Assembly: GCF_900110945.1 (NCBI RefSeq) | Contig: NZ_FOFL01000002.1 | Span: 922,446-986,445 of the forward strand | Length of the DNA: 64,000 nucleotides | Source: Devosia sp. YR412 | Lineage (GTDB): Bacteria > Pseudomonadota > Alphaproteobacteria > Rhizobiales > Devosiaceae | Direction: 5' to 3' | Part shown: positions 8,310 to 16,823 of the stretch, one piece after another | Position numbering within the stretch: position 1 is the stretch's first letter | How the letters are laid out: every line of letters starts with the position of its first letter | Translations under genes and position numbers: made by a program | The notes under the pieces: generated by a model | Told to the model about the DNA's origin: nothing | The model's input: only the letters and a program-made list of their open reading frames with translations | Databases searched by the model: none

Positions 8310-9218
8310 ATGTCGCGGGATATCCTATCCGAGCTGGATGCCGTTCTGGGCATCGCCCGTCACGGCTCGTTCCGTGCTGCGGCGCTCGATCTAGGCATGT
8401 CCACGACGGCCCTGAGCAACGCTATCGCCAAGCTTGAACAGCGCCTGGGCATCCGCCTGTTCAACCGCACCACGCGCAGCGTGGCGCTCACCGATGCCGG
8501 CAAGACCTTCGTCGAGCGGGTCGCTCCGGCAATGACGGATATCCACGACGCTATCCTGGCCGCACAGTCGCTGCAGGAAACGCCAACCGGAACGCTGCGC
8601 ATCAACGCCTATGCCTCAGCCGCCCGCGAAGTGATGGCGCCGCTCATCCTGTCCTTCCTGCGGCGCTATCCGCAGGTGCATATCGATCTGGTGACCGAGG
8701 GACGGCTGGTCGACGTCATCGCCGGCGGCTTTGACATGGGGCTGAGGCCCGCCAATCTCGTGCCCACCGACATGATCGCCCTGTCGCTGGGCCTCAAGCG
8801 TGAAAATGCGGTCGTCGCGTCACCCGATTTTCTGCGCATCCACGGCGAGCCCACCGTGCCGAACGACCTCTACCGTTTCCGCTGCATCCGGTCGCGCCTG
8901 CCCAACAACGCCTTGATGCGCTGGCGATTTGAGAAAGACGGAACGGCTCTCCAGATCGATGTTCAGGGTGCCATCACCCTTGATGAGCCGAGCCTTGTCC
9001 GGATCGCTGCGCAGAATGGCATTGGGCTCGGCTATGTCATGGAAGCAGACATACGCGATGACCTTGCCGCCGGGCGGCTCGTCCGCGTTCTTCAGGATTG
9101 GACCCCAAAGCTGGAACCGCTGGCGCTCTACTATCCCGGCCGAAAGAACCCACCCGCCGCCTTCACCGCCTTCATCCAGGCCGCCCGCGAGTTTGCCGCC
9201 GCCTCGATCAAGCCATAG
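8310..9218 (+). CDS. LysR family transcriptional regulator
   Basis: 302 residues. The N-terminal winged helix is [56 protein letters not shown] in overlapping parts (residues about 7-66), followed by a periplasmic-binding-like effector domain. It is divergent from the SnoaL/SDR operon with a 118-bp gap, the usual layout for a LysR regulator and its target. The effector is unknown. No clear T-N11-A operator could be fixed by eye. Confidence 0.9.
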   Translation: MSRDILSELDAVLGIARHGSFRAAALDLGMSTTALSNAIAKLEQRLGIRLFNRTTRSVALTDAGKTFVERVAPAMTDIHDAILAAQSLQETPTGTLRINAYASAAREVMAPLILSFLRRYPQVHIDLVTEGRLVDVIAGGFDMGLRPANLVPTDMIALSLGLKRENAVVASPDFLRIHGEPTVPNDLYRFRCIRSRLPNNALMRWRFEKDGTALQIDVQGAITLDEPSLVRIAAQNGIGLGYVMEADIRDDLAAGRLVRVLQDWTPKLEPLALYYPGRKNPPAAFTAFIQAAREFAAASIKP

Positions 9219-9257
9219 CGCGGAACATGCCGTTTGAGGTCTTGACCGCAGCTGTGC

Positions 9258-9284
9258 AAAGGCCCGCTTGCGCGGGCCTTTTTG
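9258..9284. terminator. bidirectional terminator between lysR and the TM2 gene
   Basis: AAAGGCCCGC and GCGGGCCTTTTT surround a four-base loop, followed by a T-rich tract. It lies between convergent genes. Confidence 0.82.
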
Positions 9285-9288
9285 TTTC

Positions 9289-9594
9289 TTAGCGCCGGGA
9301 GAACACCCGGTCGGCGATCCGGCTATTGCTGCTGGCCGCCATGCCCGGAATGAGCAGCGCGTCCACTAGCCACCACAGTCCGACCACGAACCACAAAAAG
9401 CCCAGCACGCCAAACGACACCAGCGTCAGCAGCAGCGTCACGCCGGACAGCGCCAGCATCACGAAACCGCTTAGCGGCCGTCCCAGGTAAAACCGGTGCG
9501 CACCGATATAGCCGAGGAAGAACCACAGCACATAGGCGGCGATCAGCGACTTCTTCTCGATGTCATATTGGGCCGAGGTGCGGTCCATGGTCAT
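9289..9594 (-). CDS. TM2 domain membrane protein
   Basis: 101 residues with the TM2 signature: helix AAYVLWFFLGYIGAHRFYLG, a tight turn (RPLSG), then further hydrophobic segments and GLWWLVDALLIPGM. TM2 proteins are small inner-membrane proteins without an established biochemical role. The ATG at 9594 has GGAG eight bases before it; the longer upstream frame lacks a ribosome site. Confidence 0.85.
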   Translation of the reverse strand: MTMDRTSAQYDIEKKSLIAAYVLWFFLGYIGAHRFYLGRPLSGFVMLALSGVTLLLTLVSFGVLGFLWFVVGLWWLVDALLIPGMAASSNSRIADRVFSRR

Positions 9595-9690
9595 GGCATT
9601 GTCTCCGTTCGCCCTAAAAGTGGGAAACCTTGACCCCAGTTCAAGACCACGTCTTGCAAACACCGGCAGCCATCCTGGCGCGCAGCCTGC

Positions 9691-10098
9691 CTACCCCCGG
9701 TTTCGCGCCTCGAGCAGGCTTTGCAGCGTCAAAAAATCGGTCTGGATCCATTCCACCGTCGAGGCGAATTGTGCATCGTCCATGCCGTCGCGACGGAAGA
9801 AGGTGAAAATCAGCTCGCTCCCCGCCTCGTTGGGCATCACCCGCATAGGCATATAGACCAGCGGACTGCCCGGTTCGAAGATCGCATGGTCGAGAACGCC
9901 AAAATTGTTTGGCGCCGTAAAGCGGAAGTGACGCAAGCCGTTGGGCGTCATCCCCGCCCAGTCGCCATTTTCGAGGGGTTTGAATGTGCCCGGTTCGACA
10001 GCGGCCCAATATTGATAGTTGAGCGGCCTGGCCAGATAGTCATGGACCTCGTCGAACGGCCGGTCGATGGATACGCTGATCGTCTGGGAGCGCCGCAT
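9691..10098 (-). CDS. SRPBCC family protein
   Basis: 135 residues resembling the START/Bet v1-like ligand-binding fold: SVSIDRPFDEVHDYLARPLNYQYWA at the start, a strand-rich centre, and a long C-terminal helix (FASTVEWIQTDFLTLQSLLEA). Function unknown. The start at 10098 follows GAAGG; the longer frame runs back into the rpmJ terminator. It lies downstream of rpmJ on the same strand, separated by that terminator. Confidence 0.75.
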   Translation of the reverse strand: MRRSQTISVSIDRPFDEVHDYLARPLNYQYWAAVEPGTFKPLENGDWAGMTPNGLRHFRFTAPNNFGVLDHAIFEPGSPLVYMPMRVMPNEAGSELIFTFFRRDGMDDAQFASTVEWIQTDFLTLQSLLEARNRG

Positions 10099-10134
10099 GC
10101 CCTTCCTTCTCGACCTGTTCGAGGCCCAAAAACA

Positions 10135-10160
10135 ACAAAGCCCGCTTTCGCGGGCTTTGT
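10135..10160 (-). terminator. rpmJ terminator
   Basis: ACAAAGCCCGC and GCGGGCTTTGT are a perfect 11-bp stem around a TTTC loop, 22 bases beyond the rpmJ stop. Confidence 0.75.
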
Positions 10161-10182
10161 AAATCATTGGTACGAAAGCAAC

Positions 10183-10308
10183 TTAGCCCTGACGGGCCTT
10201 GAAGCGCTTGTCTACCTTGTTGATGATGTAAACCCGGCCGCGACGGCGGACGAGCTTGTTCGCGCGGTGGCGAGTCATCAGCGCCTTCAGCGAGTTACGG
10301 ACTTTCAT
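10183..10308 (-). CDS. rpmJ: 50S ribosomal protein L36 (zinc-free form)
   Basis: A 41-residue basic protein translated on the minus strand: [20 protein letters not shown], then [21 protein letters not shown]. This is bacterial L36, but the usual C-C-C-H zinc ligands are absent, as in the longer C- form common in alphaproteobacteria. It is monocistronic with a perfect terminator downstream. Confidence 0.93.
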   Translation of the reverse strand: MKVRNSLKALMTRHRANKLVRRRGRVYIINKVDKRFKARQG

Positions 10309-10521
10309 CGGTCAATCCTTAAGTCAAACAAAAGAGGCGCCTAGGCGCCCGGAAACTGGGCGCATACATAGGGAAAAGGCTTTGCCCTGTCAACGCGCCA
10401 GCGCAGCGAAAATGCCCTTACCAACGCTTTCATGTGACGGCATTGCAACAAGCCGATTAACGGGCTGTATCGAAACGCAGGTTACCATGCACGCTCGTAG
10501 TAGTGTAGGCGGCATACCCTT

Positions 10522-11025
10522 ATGGCAAACGAGGAAATCACCAAGCACGGCGTCCTGGTCGCCGATCACTCCCCCCACATGGCCTCGCTCGTTGGCGTCA
10601 TGCTGCGCAGTCTCGGCCGCAAGGACATCCGCGAAGCCTATGACGCCGCCAAGACCATGGCCGAGCTCAAGCGCCGCGCCTTCGATGTGCTGATCATCGA
10701 CGATGCTCTCGACGGCATGGATGGCGTGGCCCTCACCAAAAAGCTGCGCGCCTGCCTCGATTGCCAGAACCGCCACATCCCCATCATCATGATGAGCTCG
10801 GCCCCCGATGCCAAGCGCATCGCCGATGCCCGCGACGCCGGCGTCACCGAATTCCTGCGCAAGCCCTTCGCCGCCAACCACCTGCAGACCCGCCTCACCA
10901 GCATCGAAAACAACCCCCGCGGCTTCATCGAAGCCGGCGAATACAAAGGCCCCGACCGTAGGCGGAAGGTCGTGGATGTGGGCGAGGAACGGCGCGAAGC
11001 GGTCAAGGAAAGCAAGGTTGGTTAG
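10522..11025 (+). CDS. single-domain response regulator
   Basis: A 167-residue CheY-like receiver without an output domain. Aspartate 60 (VLIIDDALDGMDG) aligns with the phosphorylation site and lysine 114 (FLRKPF) with the conserved beta-5 lysine. The acidic pocket has only one clear acid (VADHS), and the usual MP after the phospho-site is LD, so the receiver is somewhat divergent. A tail of about 45 residues contains YKGPDRRRK and is highly charged. No histidine kinase is adjacent. It probably acts by protein contact in a phosphorelay. Confidence 0.87.
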   Translation: MANEEITKHGVLVADHSPHMASLVGVMLRSLGRKDIREAYDAAKTMAELKRRAFDVLIIDDALDGMDGVALTKKLRACLDCQNRHIPIIMMSSAPDAKRIADARDAGVTEFLRKPFAANHLQTRLTSIENNPRGFIEAGEYKGPDRRRKVVDVGEERREAVKESKVG

Positions 11026-11052
11026 GTCCCGACACGGCCGCCCACCAAAAAC

Positions 11053-11083
11053 AAAAGGCCCGCCAAAGCGGGCCTTTCCATTT
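11053..11083. terminator. bidirectional terminator between the response regulator and oppF
   Basis: AAAAGGCCCGC and GCGGGCCTTT form the stem around a CAAA loop, followed by a T-rich stretch. Confidence 0.78.
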
Positions 11084-11973
11084 TACGCCGCAGCCTTCCC
11101 AGCCGCTTCTCTCCGCAGCCGCCGCCGCAATTCCCGCCGTTCCATTTCCACCTTTGGATCAGGCACCGGCACCGAGGCGATCAGCTTCTTGGTGTAGTCG
11201 TGCTGCGGGTTCATCACCACCTGCTCGGCATCGCCGATCTCCACCACTTCGCCAAAATACAGCACCATCACCCGCTGGGCGATGTGGCGCACCACGGCGA
11301 TATCATGGCTGATGAACAGTAGCGAAATGCCGAGTTCCTTCTGCAGGTCCATCAACAGGTTGATCACCTGCGCCCGCACCGACACGTCCAGTGCCGAAAC
11401 CGCCTCGTCGCAGACGATCATCTTGGGGTTGGTGATCAGCGCCCGCGCAATACCGATACGCTGGCACTGCCCGCCCGAGAACTCGTGCGGGTACTTGTTG
11501 ATCATGTCGGCGGTCAGGCCCACCTTTTCCATCATGGCAATGACCCGCGCCATGCGCTCCGTCTTGCTGACTTCCGGATAATGGATCAGCAGCGGCTCGG
11601 CGATGATGGCACCACAGGTCATGCGCGGATTGAGCGAGGCCAGCGGATCCTGGAAGATCATCTGCACATCCTTGCGCAGCGCCACCAGTTCCTTGACGCT
11701 CATCTTGCGGATGTCCTTGCCCATCCATAGCGATTCACCCGAGGTGGCTTCCAGCATGCGGATCACCGCGCGCGACAGCGTGGACTTGCCACAGCCGCTT
11801 TCGCCGACAATCCCCAGCGTCTCGCCCTGATAGAGGTCGAAGGATACATTCTTGACCGCCCGCAAGATCTTGCGGCCCGCGAACAGCCCACCGGCGGGAA
11901 TGGAAAACTCGACTGAAATATCCCGAACCTGCAGAATCGGTTCGCGCGTGCTGGTGTTGAGTGTTTCGCTCAT
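11083..11973 (-). CDS. oppF: oligopeptide ABC transporter ATP-binding protein OppF
   Basis: 296 residues: Walker [11 protein letters not shown]-loop [14 protein letters not shown], signature [12 protein letters not shown], Walker [13 protein letters not shown] and switch histidine SHD. The C-terminal [15 protein letters not shown] is typical of the Opp/Dpp ATPase pair. With OppD it powers peptide import through OppB/OppC. The start overlaps the oppD stop as ATGA. It is the last gene of the operon. Confidence 0.93.
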   Translation of the reverse strand: MSETLNTSTREPILQVRDISVEFSIPAGGLFAGRKILRAVKNVSFDLYQGETLGIVGESGCGKSTLSRAVIRMLEATSGESLWMGKDIRKMSVKELVALRKDVQMIFQDPLASLNPRMTCGAIIAEPLLIHYPEVSKTERMARVIAMMEKVGLTADMINKYPHEFSGGQCQRIGIARALITNPKMIVCDEAVSALDVSVRAQVINLLMDLQKELGISLLFISHDIAVVRHIAQRVMVLYFGEVVEIGDAEQVVMNPQHDYTKKLIASVPVPDPKVEMERRELRRRLRREAAGKAAA

Positions 11974-12812
11974 GCCTGGCGCTCCCCGACCATGAATTCA
12001 TAGGAGACGGTGGACAGCCGGTCGACTTTCTGGTCCAGCCGCGGGATCGCCGCCATCAGCCCCTGCGTATAGGGATGCTGCGGATTGGCGAACAGGTCGA
12101 GCGTCTTGCGATGCTCCATCACCTTGCCGCCGAACATCACCAGCGTGTCCTCGCAGGTCCCGGCGACAATCCCCAAGTCATGGGTGATCAGGATAATGGC
12201 CGTGCCGAAATCCTCCTGCAGGTCGACCAAAAGGTCGATGATCTCGGCCTGCACGGTCACGTCCAGTGCCGTGGTCGGTTCGTCCGCGATCAAAAGCTCC
12301 GGCTGGCACAAAAGCGCCATGGCGATCATCACGCGCTGCCGCATGCCGCCCGAGAATTCATGCGGATACATATGTACGCGGTTTTTGGCGTCCGGAATCC
12401 GCACGGCATCGAGAAACCGCACGCTTTCCGCCAGCGCTGCACTGTGGCTCATGCCCCGGTGATGCTCCAGCACTTCGGTCATCTGCCGCGAGATGCGGAG
12501 ATACGGGTTCAGCGAGGTCATCGGGTCCTGGAAGATGATCCCGATCCGCTCGGCGCGATACTGGTTCATCTGCTTGAGCGGTAGGTTGAGAATTTCCTTG
12601 CCGTCAAACATCACCGAGCCGGAGGCCGTGCCATTGCGCGGCAGCAGGCCCAGCAGGGCAAAGGCGCCCTGTGTCTTGCCGGAGCCGCTTTCGCCCACGA
12701 TGGCCAGCGTGCCACCCTTTTCCAGCGAATAGCTCAGGTCGCGCACGGCGTGCACCACGCCGTCATTGGTCGCAAAATCGACCTTTAGGTTTTTGACTTC
12801 TAGAAGGGCCAT
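11970..12812 (-). CDS. oppD: oligopeptide ABC transporter ATP-binding protein OppD
   Basis: 280 residues, somewhat shorter than many OppD proteins (about 320-330). Walker A is GESGSGKTQ, the Q-loop is IIFQDPMTSLNP, the signature is FSGGMRQRVMIAMAL and Walker B is LLIADEPTTALD. The C-terminus ends soon after NPQHPYTQGLMAAIPRLD and lacks the cysteine cluster that can hold an iron-sulfur site in longer OppD/DppD proteins. It lies six bases after oppC. Confidence 0.92.
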   Translation of the reverse strand: MALLEVKNLKVDFATNDGVVHAVRDLSYSLEKGGTLAIVGESGSGKTQGAFALLGLLPRNGTASGSVMFDGKEILNLPLKQMNQYRAERIGIIFQDPMTSLNPYLRISRQMTEVLEHHRGMSHSAALAESVRFLDAVRIPDAKNRVHMYPHEFSGGMRQRVMIAMALLCQPELLIADEPTTALDVTVQAEIIDLLVDLQEDFGTAIILITHDLGIVAGTCEDTLVMFGGKVMEHRKTLDLFANPQHPYTQGLMAAIPRLDQKVDRLSTVSYEFMVGERQA

Positions 12813-12818
12813 GGTGTC

Positions 12819-13739
12819 CTACCGATCCTTGGGGTCGAGCGCATCGCGCAGGCCGTCGCCGATATAGGTGAGGCAGAGCAGCAGGCTCACCAGCACCACG
12901 GCAGGTCCGATCAACATCCAGGGCAGCGTTTCCGCTACCGGCGCACCAAAGGAAATCAGCGTACCGAGCGAGGTCTGCGGCTCCTGCACGCCGAGGCCGA
13001 GATAGGAAAGGAAGCTCTCGGTCAGGATGATCTCCGGCACGGTCAGCGTGGCATAGATCACCACGGGGCCGGTCAGGTTCGGCACGATGTGCCGGAAGAT
13101 GATCGCCCAGGACGAGGCGCCGCTGGCCCGCGCCGCCTCGACGAACTCGCGTTCCTTGATCGACAGCGTCTGCCCGCGCACGATACGGGCCATGGTCAGC
13201 CATTCCAGACACCCGATGCCCACGAACAGCAGCACCGGATTGCGCCCGAAGATCACCACCAGGATGATGACGAACAGGATATAGGGCAGCGCATACATGA
13301 TATCGACGAAGCGCATCATCACCGCGTCGACCTTGCCGCCAAAATAGCCGGCGATCGCGCCATAGACCACGCCGATGATCACCGAGACCAACGTCGCGAC
13401 GCCGGCCACGATCAGGCTCATCTGCGTGCCCTGCATGATGCGGGCCAGCATGTCGCGGCCATTCTGGTCGGTGCCGGCAAAGTGCCCGGCCTCGAAGTTT
13501 GGCGGCTTGCGAATGCCGCTCCAGTCGATCTTGTCATAGGTCCAGGGCAGAAAATACGGCCCCACGAAGGCGAACAGCACGATGGCAATCACCACGCCGA
13601 TCGAGATCACGGCGGCCGTATTGCGGACCAGGCGGCGCGTTGCGTCCTGCGTCAGCGAACGGCCCTTGGGCGCGTCCAGCGTTTCAAGCTTCTTGGCGTA
13701 TTCGGTAAGAACCGCGTCCTTGCCAGTCAATCCGGCCAT
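12819..13739 (-). CDS. oppC: oligopeptide ABC transporter permease OppC
   Basis: 306 residues: a cytoplasmic N-terminal stretch, a first membrane helix (AAVISIGVVIAIVLFAFVG), an extracellular loop with GTDQNGRDMLAR, then five more helices and the permease EAA-type loop EAARASGASSWAIIFRHIVP. These are typical of OppC/DppC. Its start codon overlaps the oppB stop by one base. Confidence 0.93.
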   Translation of the reverse strand: MAGLTGKDAVLTEYAKKLETLDAPKGRSLTQDATRRLVRNTAAVISIGVVIAIVLFAFVGPYFLPWTYDKIDWSGIRKPPNFEAGHFAGTDQNGRDMLARIMQGTQMSLIVAGVATLVSVIIGVVYGAIAGYFGGKVDAVMMRFVDIMYALPYILFVIILVVIFGRNPVLLFVGIGCLEWLTMARIVRGQTLSIKEREFVEAARASGASSWAIIFRHIVPNLTGPVVIYATLTVPEIILTESFLSYLGLGVQEPQTSLGTLISFGAPVAETLPWMLIGPAVVLVSLLLCLTYIGDGLRDALDPKDR

Positions 13740-14662
13740 CAGTGGTACCTCACCTTGGGGTCAAGCCAGGCATAGATGATGTCAACCAGAAGGTTCACGG
13801 CCAGGATGATGAACATGTACAAAATGGTGGTGCCCAGCACGAGACCGTAGTCCCGGTTGAGCGCGGCGCTGATGAAATACTTGCCGATCCCCGGCAGGGC
13901 GAACACCTGCTCGACGATCAGCGATCCGGTCAAAAGATACGACAGGCCCGGTCCGAGATAGGACACCACCGGCAGCAATGCCGGCTTGATCGCATGCCGC
14001 GCCAGGATCAACCGCTGCCCCAGGCCCTTGGCCTTGGCGGTGCGGATATAGTTGGTGCCCAGCACCTCGATCATCGAGCCACGCATCAGCCGCGCCGTGC
14101 GCCCCGCATGCGGCAGGACCAGAACCGTTACCGGCAGCACCAGATGGGCGATCGAGCCGTTCTGCCAGCCACCGGCCGGGAACCAGTCGAGATAGACGCC
14201 AAACACCAGCTGCAGCACTGCCGCCATCAGGAAGTTGGGAACGACAAGGCCCACCATCACCAGCATGACGAGGATATAGTCCGGCAGCTTGTTCTGGTTG
14301 ACCGCGCTCAGCGCACCAGCCACGAGGCCGACAATCGTGCCGATGATGAAGGCGGAAAAGCCCAGCATCAGCGTGAACGGCAGGCCGATCCACAGCATCT
14401 GGGCGACGGTAAAGTCGTTATAGACCATCGAGGGTCCGAAATCGCCCTGCAGCAGCCTTCCGACGTAGAGGAAATATTGCTGGATCAGCGGCAGGTCGAG
14501 ATTGTAGTGGGCGCGCAGATTGGCCAGCGTCACCGGTGGCAGCGCGCGTTCCCCGTCAAACGGGCCGCCCGGTGCGAGGCGGAGAATAAAGAAACATGCG
14601 GTAACGGCAATCAGCGCGATCGGGATGGCCGACAGCACGCGCCGCGATACATATCCAAACAT
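13739..14662 (-). CDS. oppB: oligopeptide ABC transporter permease OppB
   Basis: 307 residues: an N-terminal helix (YVSRRVLSAIPIALIAVTAC), the DppB-type loop APGGPFDGERALPP, six membrane helices and the cytoplasmic RTAKAKGLGQRLILARHAIK loop that contacts the ATPases. The ATG at 14662, preceded by AAGG, is preferred to a GTG eight codons upstream. A stem-loop separates it from oppA. Confidence 0.92.
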   Translation of the reverse strand: MFGYVSRRVLSAIPIALIAVTACFFILRLAPGGPFDGERALPPVTLANLRAHYNLDLPLIQQYFLYVGRLLQGDFGPSMVYNDFTVAQMLWIGLPFTLMLGFSAFIIGTIVGLVAGALSAVNQNKLPDYILVMLVMVGLVVPNFLMAAVLQLVFGVYLDWFPAGGWQNGSIAHLVLPVTVLVLPHAGRTARLMRGSMIEVLGTNYIRTAKAKGLGQRLILARHAIKPALLPVVSYLGPGLSYLLTGSLIVEQVFALPGIGKYFISAALNRDYGLVLGTTILYMFIILAVNLLVDIIYAWLDPKVRYH

Positions 14663-14726
14663 GGGGTCCGGACCTTTCAAGTCCACCGCGTCGCTGCGTC
14701 AGGCGCCGTCCGGTGGAAAATACAAA

Positions 14727-14758
14727 GCGGCGCCGCCCTCCCAAAGGGGCGACGCCGC
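14727..14758 (-). terminator. intercistronic stem-loop between oppA and oppB
   Basis: GCGGCGCCGCCC and GGGGCGACGCCGC form a GC-rich imperfect hairpin in the 110-base gap after oppA. It has no strong T run. Such hairpins often stabilise the binding-protein message and reduce read-through into the permease genes. Confidence 0.6.
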
Positions 14759-14772
14759 GCAATGGACTAGGC

Positions 14773-16389
14773 TTACTCGGACTTCGAGAGCCAGCGGGTA
14801 CGATGGATGTCCGAAGCGTTGCTCACAAAGCCGGTGACCTTGGGCGAGACGACGTTCTGGGCAATGTACCAGTAGATCGGGATCGCGCCGACTTCATCCA
14901 TGGCGATCTTTTCGGCATCGCCCAGCAGCTTGGCACGGGCGGCCAGATCCTGCTCGGTGGTTGCCTGATCGACCAGGGCTTCGAACTCGTCGTTCGAATA
15001 GCGGCCGTAGTTATTGCCCCAGTTGGTGGCGCCGTCCTGCGCAATGCCCTGGCGGAGCAGGTCGAGCGTGTTGGACGGATCCGAGTAGTCGAGCAGCCAG
15101 CCGGCACGACCAACCTCGAAGTCACCGGCGCGCAGGGCGTCGTAGTGCACTGCGGTTTCCGAGTTGAACAGCTCGGCCTTGACGCCGATCTGTTCCCACA
15201 TCGAGGCAATTGCCACGGCGATGCGCTGGTGGTTGTCGTTGGTATTGTACTTGAGCTGCAGGGTCAGCGGCGAGGAGGCGGTGTAACCGAGGCCTTCCAT
15301 AATGGTCTTGGCTTCGGCTACGCGCTCTTCATAGGAGAGGCCGATCCATTCGGGCTGGTAGGGCTCGACGCCTTCATAATTGGCGGTACCGGGGGGCACC
15401 CAGCCATAGGCCGGCACTTCGCCGGTGCCCAGCACGTCGGGACCGATCACGTCACGATTGATCGCCATGGACAGGGCCTTGCGGACCTCGACATTGTCGA
15501 AGGGCTGCTTTTCCTGGTTGATCACATAGTAGTAGACGCCGAGGAACGGCGCGAAATAATCCTGGCCCGGCAGGTTGGTCTTGATCCACTCCGCCTGGTC
15601 GGATGGAATATCGACGAGGATGTCATATTCGCCGGCGCGGTAGCGCGACAGGGCAGCAGCCAGGTCGTCCTGCACGAAGTAGTTGACTTCGTCGATCTGG
15701 ACATTGGCGGCATCCCAGTAGGTCTCGGACTTGACCGACTTGATGTAGCTGCCCGGGGTCCATTCGGTCGGGGTGTAGGGGCCGTTCGACACGATATTGC
15801 CGACCTGCGTCCACTGGTCACCCACCTTGTCGATCACATGCTTTGGCACGGGATAGGCAGTGTAGTGGGTCAGCGCCTGCAGGAAGAACGGTGTCGGGCC
15901 TTCGAGGGTGATTTCCACCGTCTTGTCGTCGATTGCCTTGACGCCCAGCTCGTTGAAATCGGTGATCGCGCCCTCGGCGATTTCCGAACCATTCTTGATC
16001 GGGAACTGCAGGTAGGCATAGTCCGACGCGGTCGCCGGGTTGAACAGGCGCTGGAAAGCAAACACGAAGTCGCCGGCCGTCACCGGGGTGCCGTCCGACC
16101 ACTGCACGCCGTCACGCAGCTTGAACGTATAGACGAGCCCGTCCTCGGAAATCTCGTAGCTTTCGGCCTGGCCGGGAATGGCCTCGGCATTGGCGTCTTC
16201 AGCCATCAGGCCTTCGAGGTAATCGCCGATGATGCGGTTTTCCCAGTCGCCCGATGCCTGGTGTGGGTCGATCGAGCCGGGCTCGGAACCGTTCATCATG
16301 TTGAGCGTCACGGCGGAGGCGGCGCTGCTCATCAGCAGGCTCAGCATGCCGGCGGTCGCGACCGCAGTCAGGGTTTGCGTGAGTTTCAT
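14773..16389 (-). CDS. oppA: peptide ABC transporter substrate-binding protein OppA
   Basis: 538 residues with a Sec signal peptide (MKLTQTLTAVATAGMLSLLM, cleavage near ASA-VT), then a family 5 solute-binding domain: NGSEPGSIDPHQASGDWENR, the YTFKLRDGVQWSDGTPVTAGD block typical of SBP_bac_5, and YAQNV-like C-terminal segments. It captures peptides in the periplasm for OppBCDF. The ATG at 16389 follows AGGAG; an upstream extension would bury the signal peptide. Two TTGAC-N6-GTCAA palindromes lie upstream. Confidence 0.93.
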   Translation of the reverse strand: MKLTQTLTAVATAGMLSLLMSSAASAVTLNMMNGSEPGSIDPHQASGDWENRIIGDYLEGLMAEDANAEAIPGQAESYEISEDGLVYTFKLRDGVQWSDGTPVTAGDFVFAFQRLFNPATASDYAYLQFPIKNGSEIAEGAITDFNELGVKAIDDKTVEITLEGPTPFFLQALTHYTAYPVPKHVIDKVGDQWTQVGNIVSNGPYTPTEWTPGSYIKSVKSETYWDAANVQIDEVNYFVQDDLAAALSRYRAGEYDILVDIPSDQAEWIKTNLPGQDYFAPFLGVYYYVINQEKQPFDNVEVRKALSMAINRDVIGPDVLGTGEVPAYGWVPPGTANYEGVEPYQPEWIGLSYEERVAEAKTIMEGLGYTASSPLTLQLKYNTNDNHQRIAVAIASMWEQIGVKAELFNSETAVHYDALRAGDFEVGRAGWLLDYSDPSNTLDLLRQGIAQDGATNWGNNYGRYSNDEFEALVDQATTEQDLAARAKLLGDAEKIAMDEVGAIPIYWYIAQNVVSPKVTGFVSNASDIHRTRWLSKSE

Positions 16390-16480
16390 TGGCGTCCCAT
16401 CTCCTTGTGGAAATTTCCCGATTTGTCTTAGTCCCACGGTCATGTCGCCGCGGATTGAATGGTCTTGTGGCCGGAAGCTT

Positions 16481-16496
16481 TTGACCGTCCGGTCAA
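16481..16496. promoter_or_regulatory. TTGACC/GGTCAA palindrome upstream of oppA
   Basis: TTGACCGTCCGGTCAA is an inverted repeat with perfect 6-bp arms, about 92 bases before the oppA start. It shares its geometry with sites near fadE and fadD. Confidence 0.5.
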
Positions 16497-16502
16497 GATG
16501 GC

Positions 16503-16528
16503 TGGACGGTATTACGGCTTTCCGTCCA
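16503..16528. promoter_or_regulatory. TGGACGG/CCGTCCA inverted repeat upstream of oppA
   Basis: Seven-base perfect arms at 16503-16509 and 16522-16528 around a 12-base spacer, between the two TTGAC-type palindromes. It could be an operator or a weak hairpin. Confidence 0.35.
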
Positions 16529-16543
16529 CTGACAAGCAAAACA

Positions 16544-16559
16544 TTGACCTAAGCGTCAA
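16544..16559. promoter_or_regulatory. second TTGAC-N6-GTCAA palindrome upstream of oppA
   Basis: TTGACCTAAGCGTCAA begins 63 bp from the first palindrome, six helical turns, so both would face the same side of the helix. It resembles the fadE-side site TTTACCTATACGTCAA more closely than the first palindrome does. Confidence 0.5.
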
Positions 16560-16661
16560 GGCTGGGGAAAATGTTAACATAGTGTGACGACAGGTAAACC
16601 CGTACGCCCTGCATCGTTGCATTGGCCAGAAACGGCCATGTTTCTGGCATTGTTCAAGAAT

Positions 16662-16823
16662 CTAGCCGCCCAGCCAGCCGCCCTGTTGCACGCCATAGAG
16701 CACCACCGCCAGCGCCACCAGACCCACCCACGGCACCCAGCCAGGCAGTGGTCCGCGCGGCTTTTTCACCGGCGGCTCGGGCTTCTTTTCCGGGCGGCGG
16801 AACTTGACGACATTCTCACTCAT
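16662..16823 (-). CDS. 53-residue single-helix membrane protein at the end of the fad operon
   Basis: A small protein: MSENVVKFRRPEKKPEPPVK, then a proline-rich basic stretch and one C-terminal membrane helix (WVPWVGLVALAVVLYGVQQG). Its ATG overlaps the thiolase stop (ATGA), so it is translated with the beta-oxidation genes. No family is recognised. The topology suggests a tail-anchored protein with a basic, proline-rich cytoplasmic face. Confidence 0.66.
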   Translation of the reverse strand: MSENVVKFRRPEKKPEPPVKKPRGPLPGWVPWVGLVALAVVLYGVQQGGWLGG

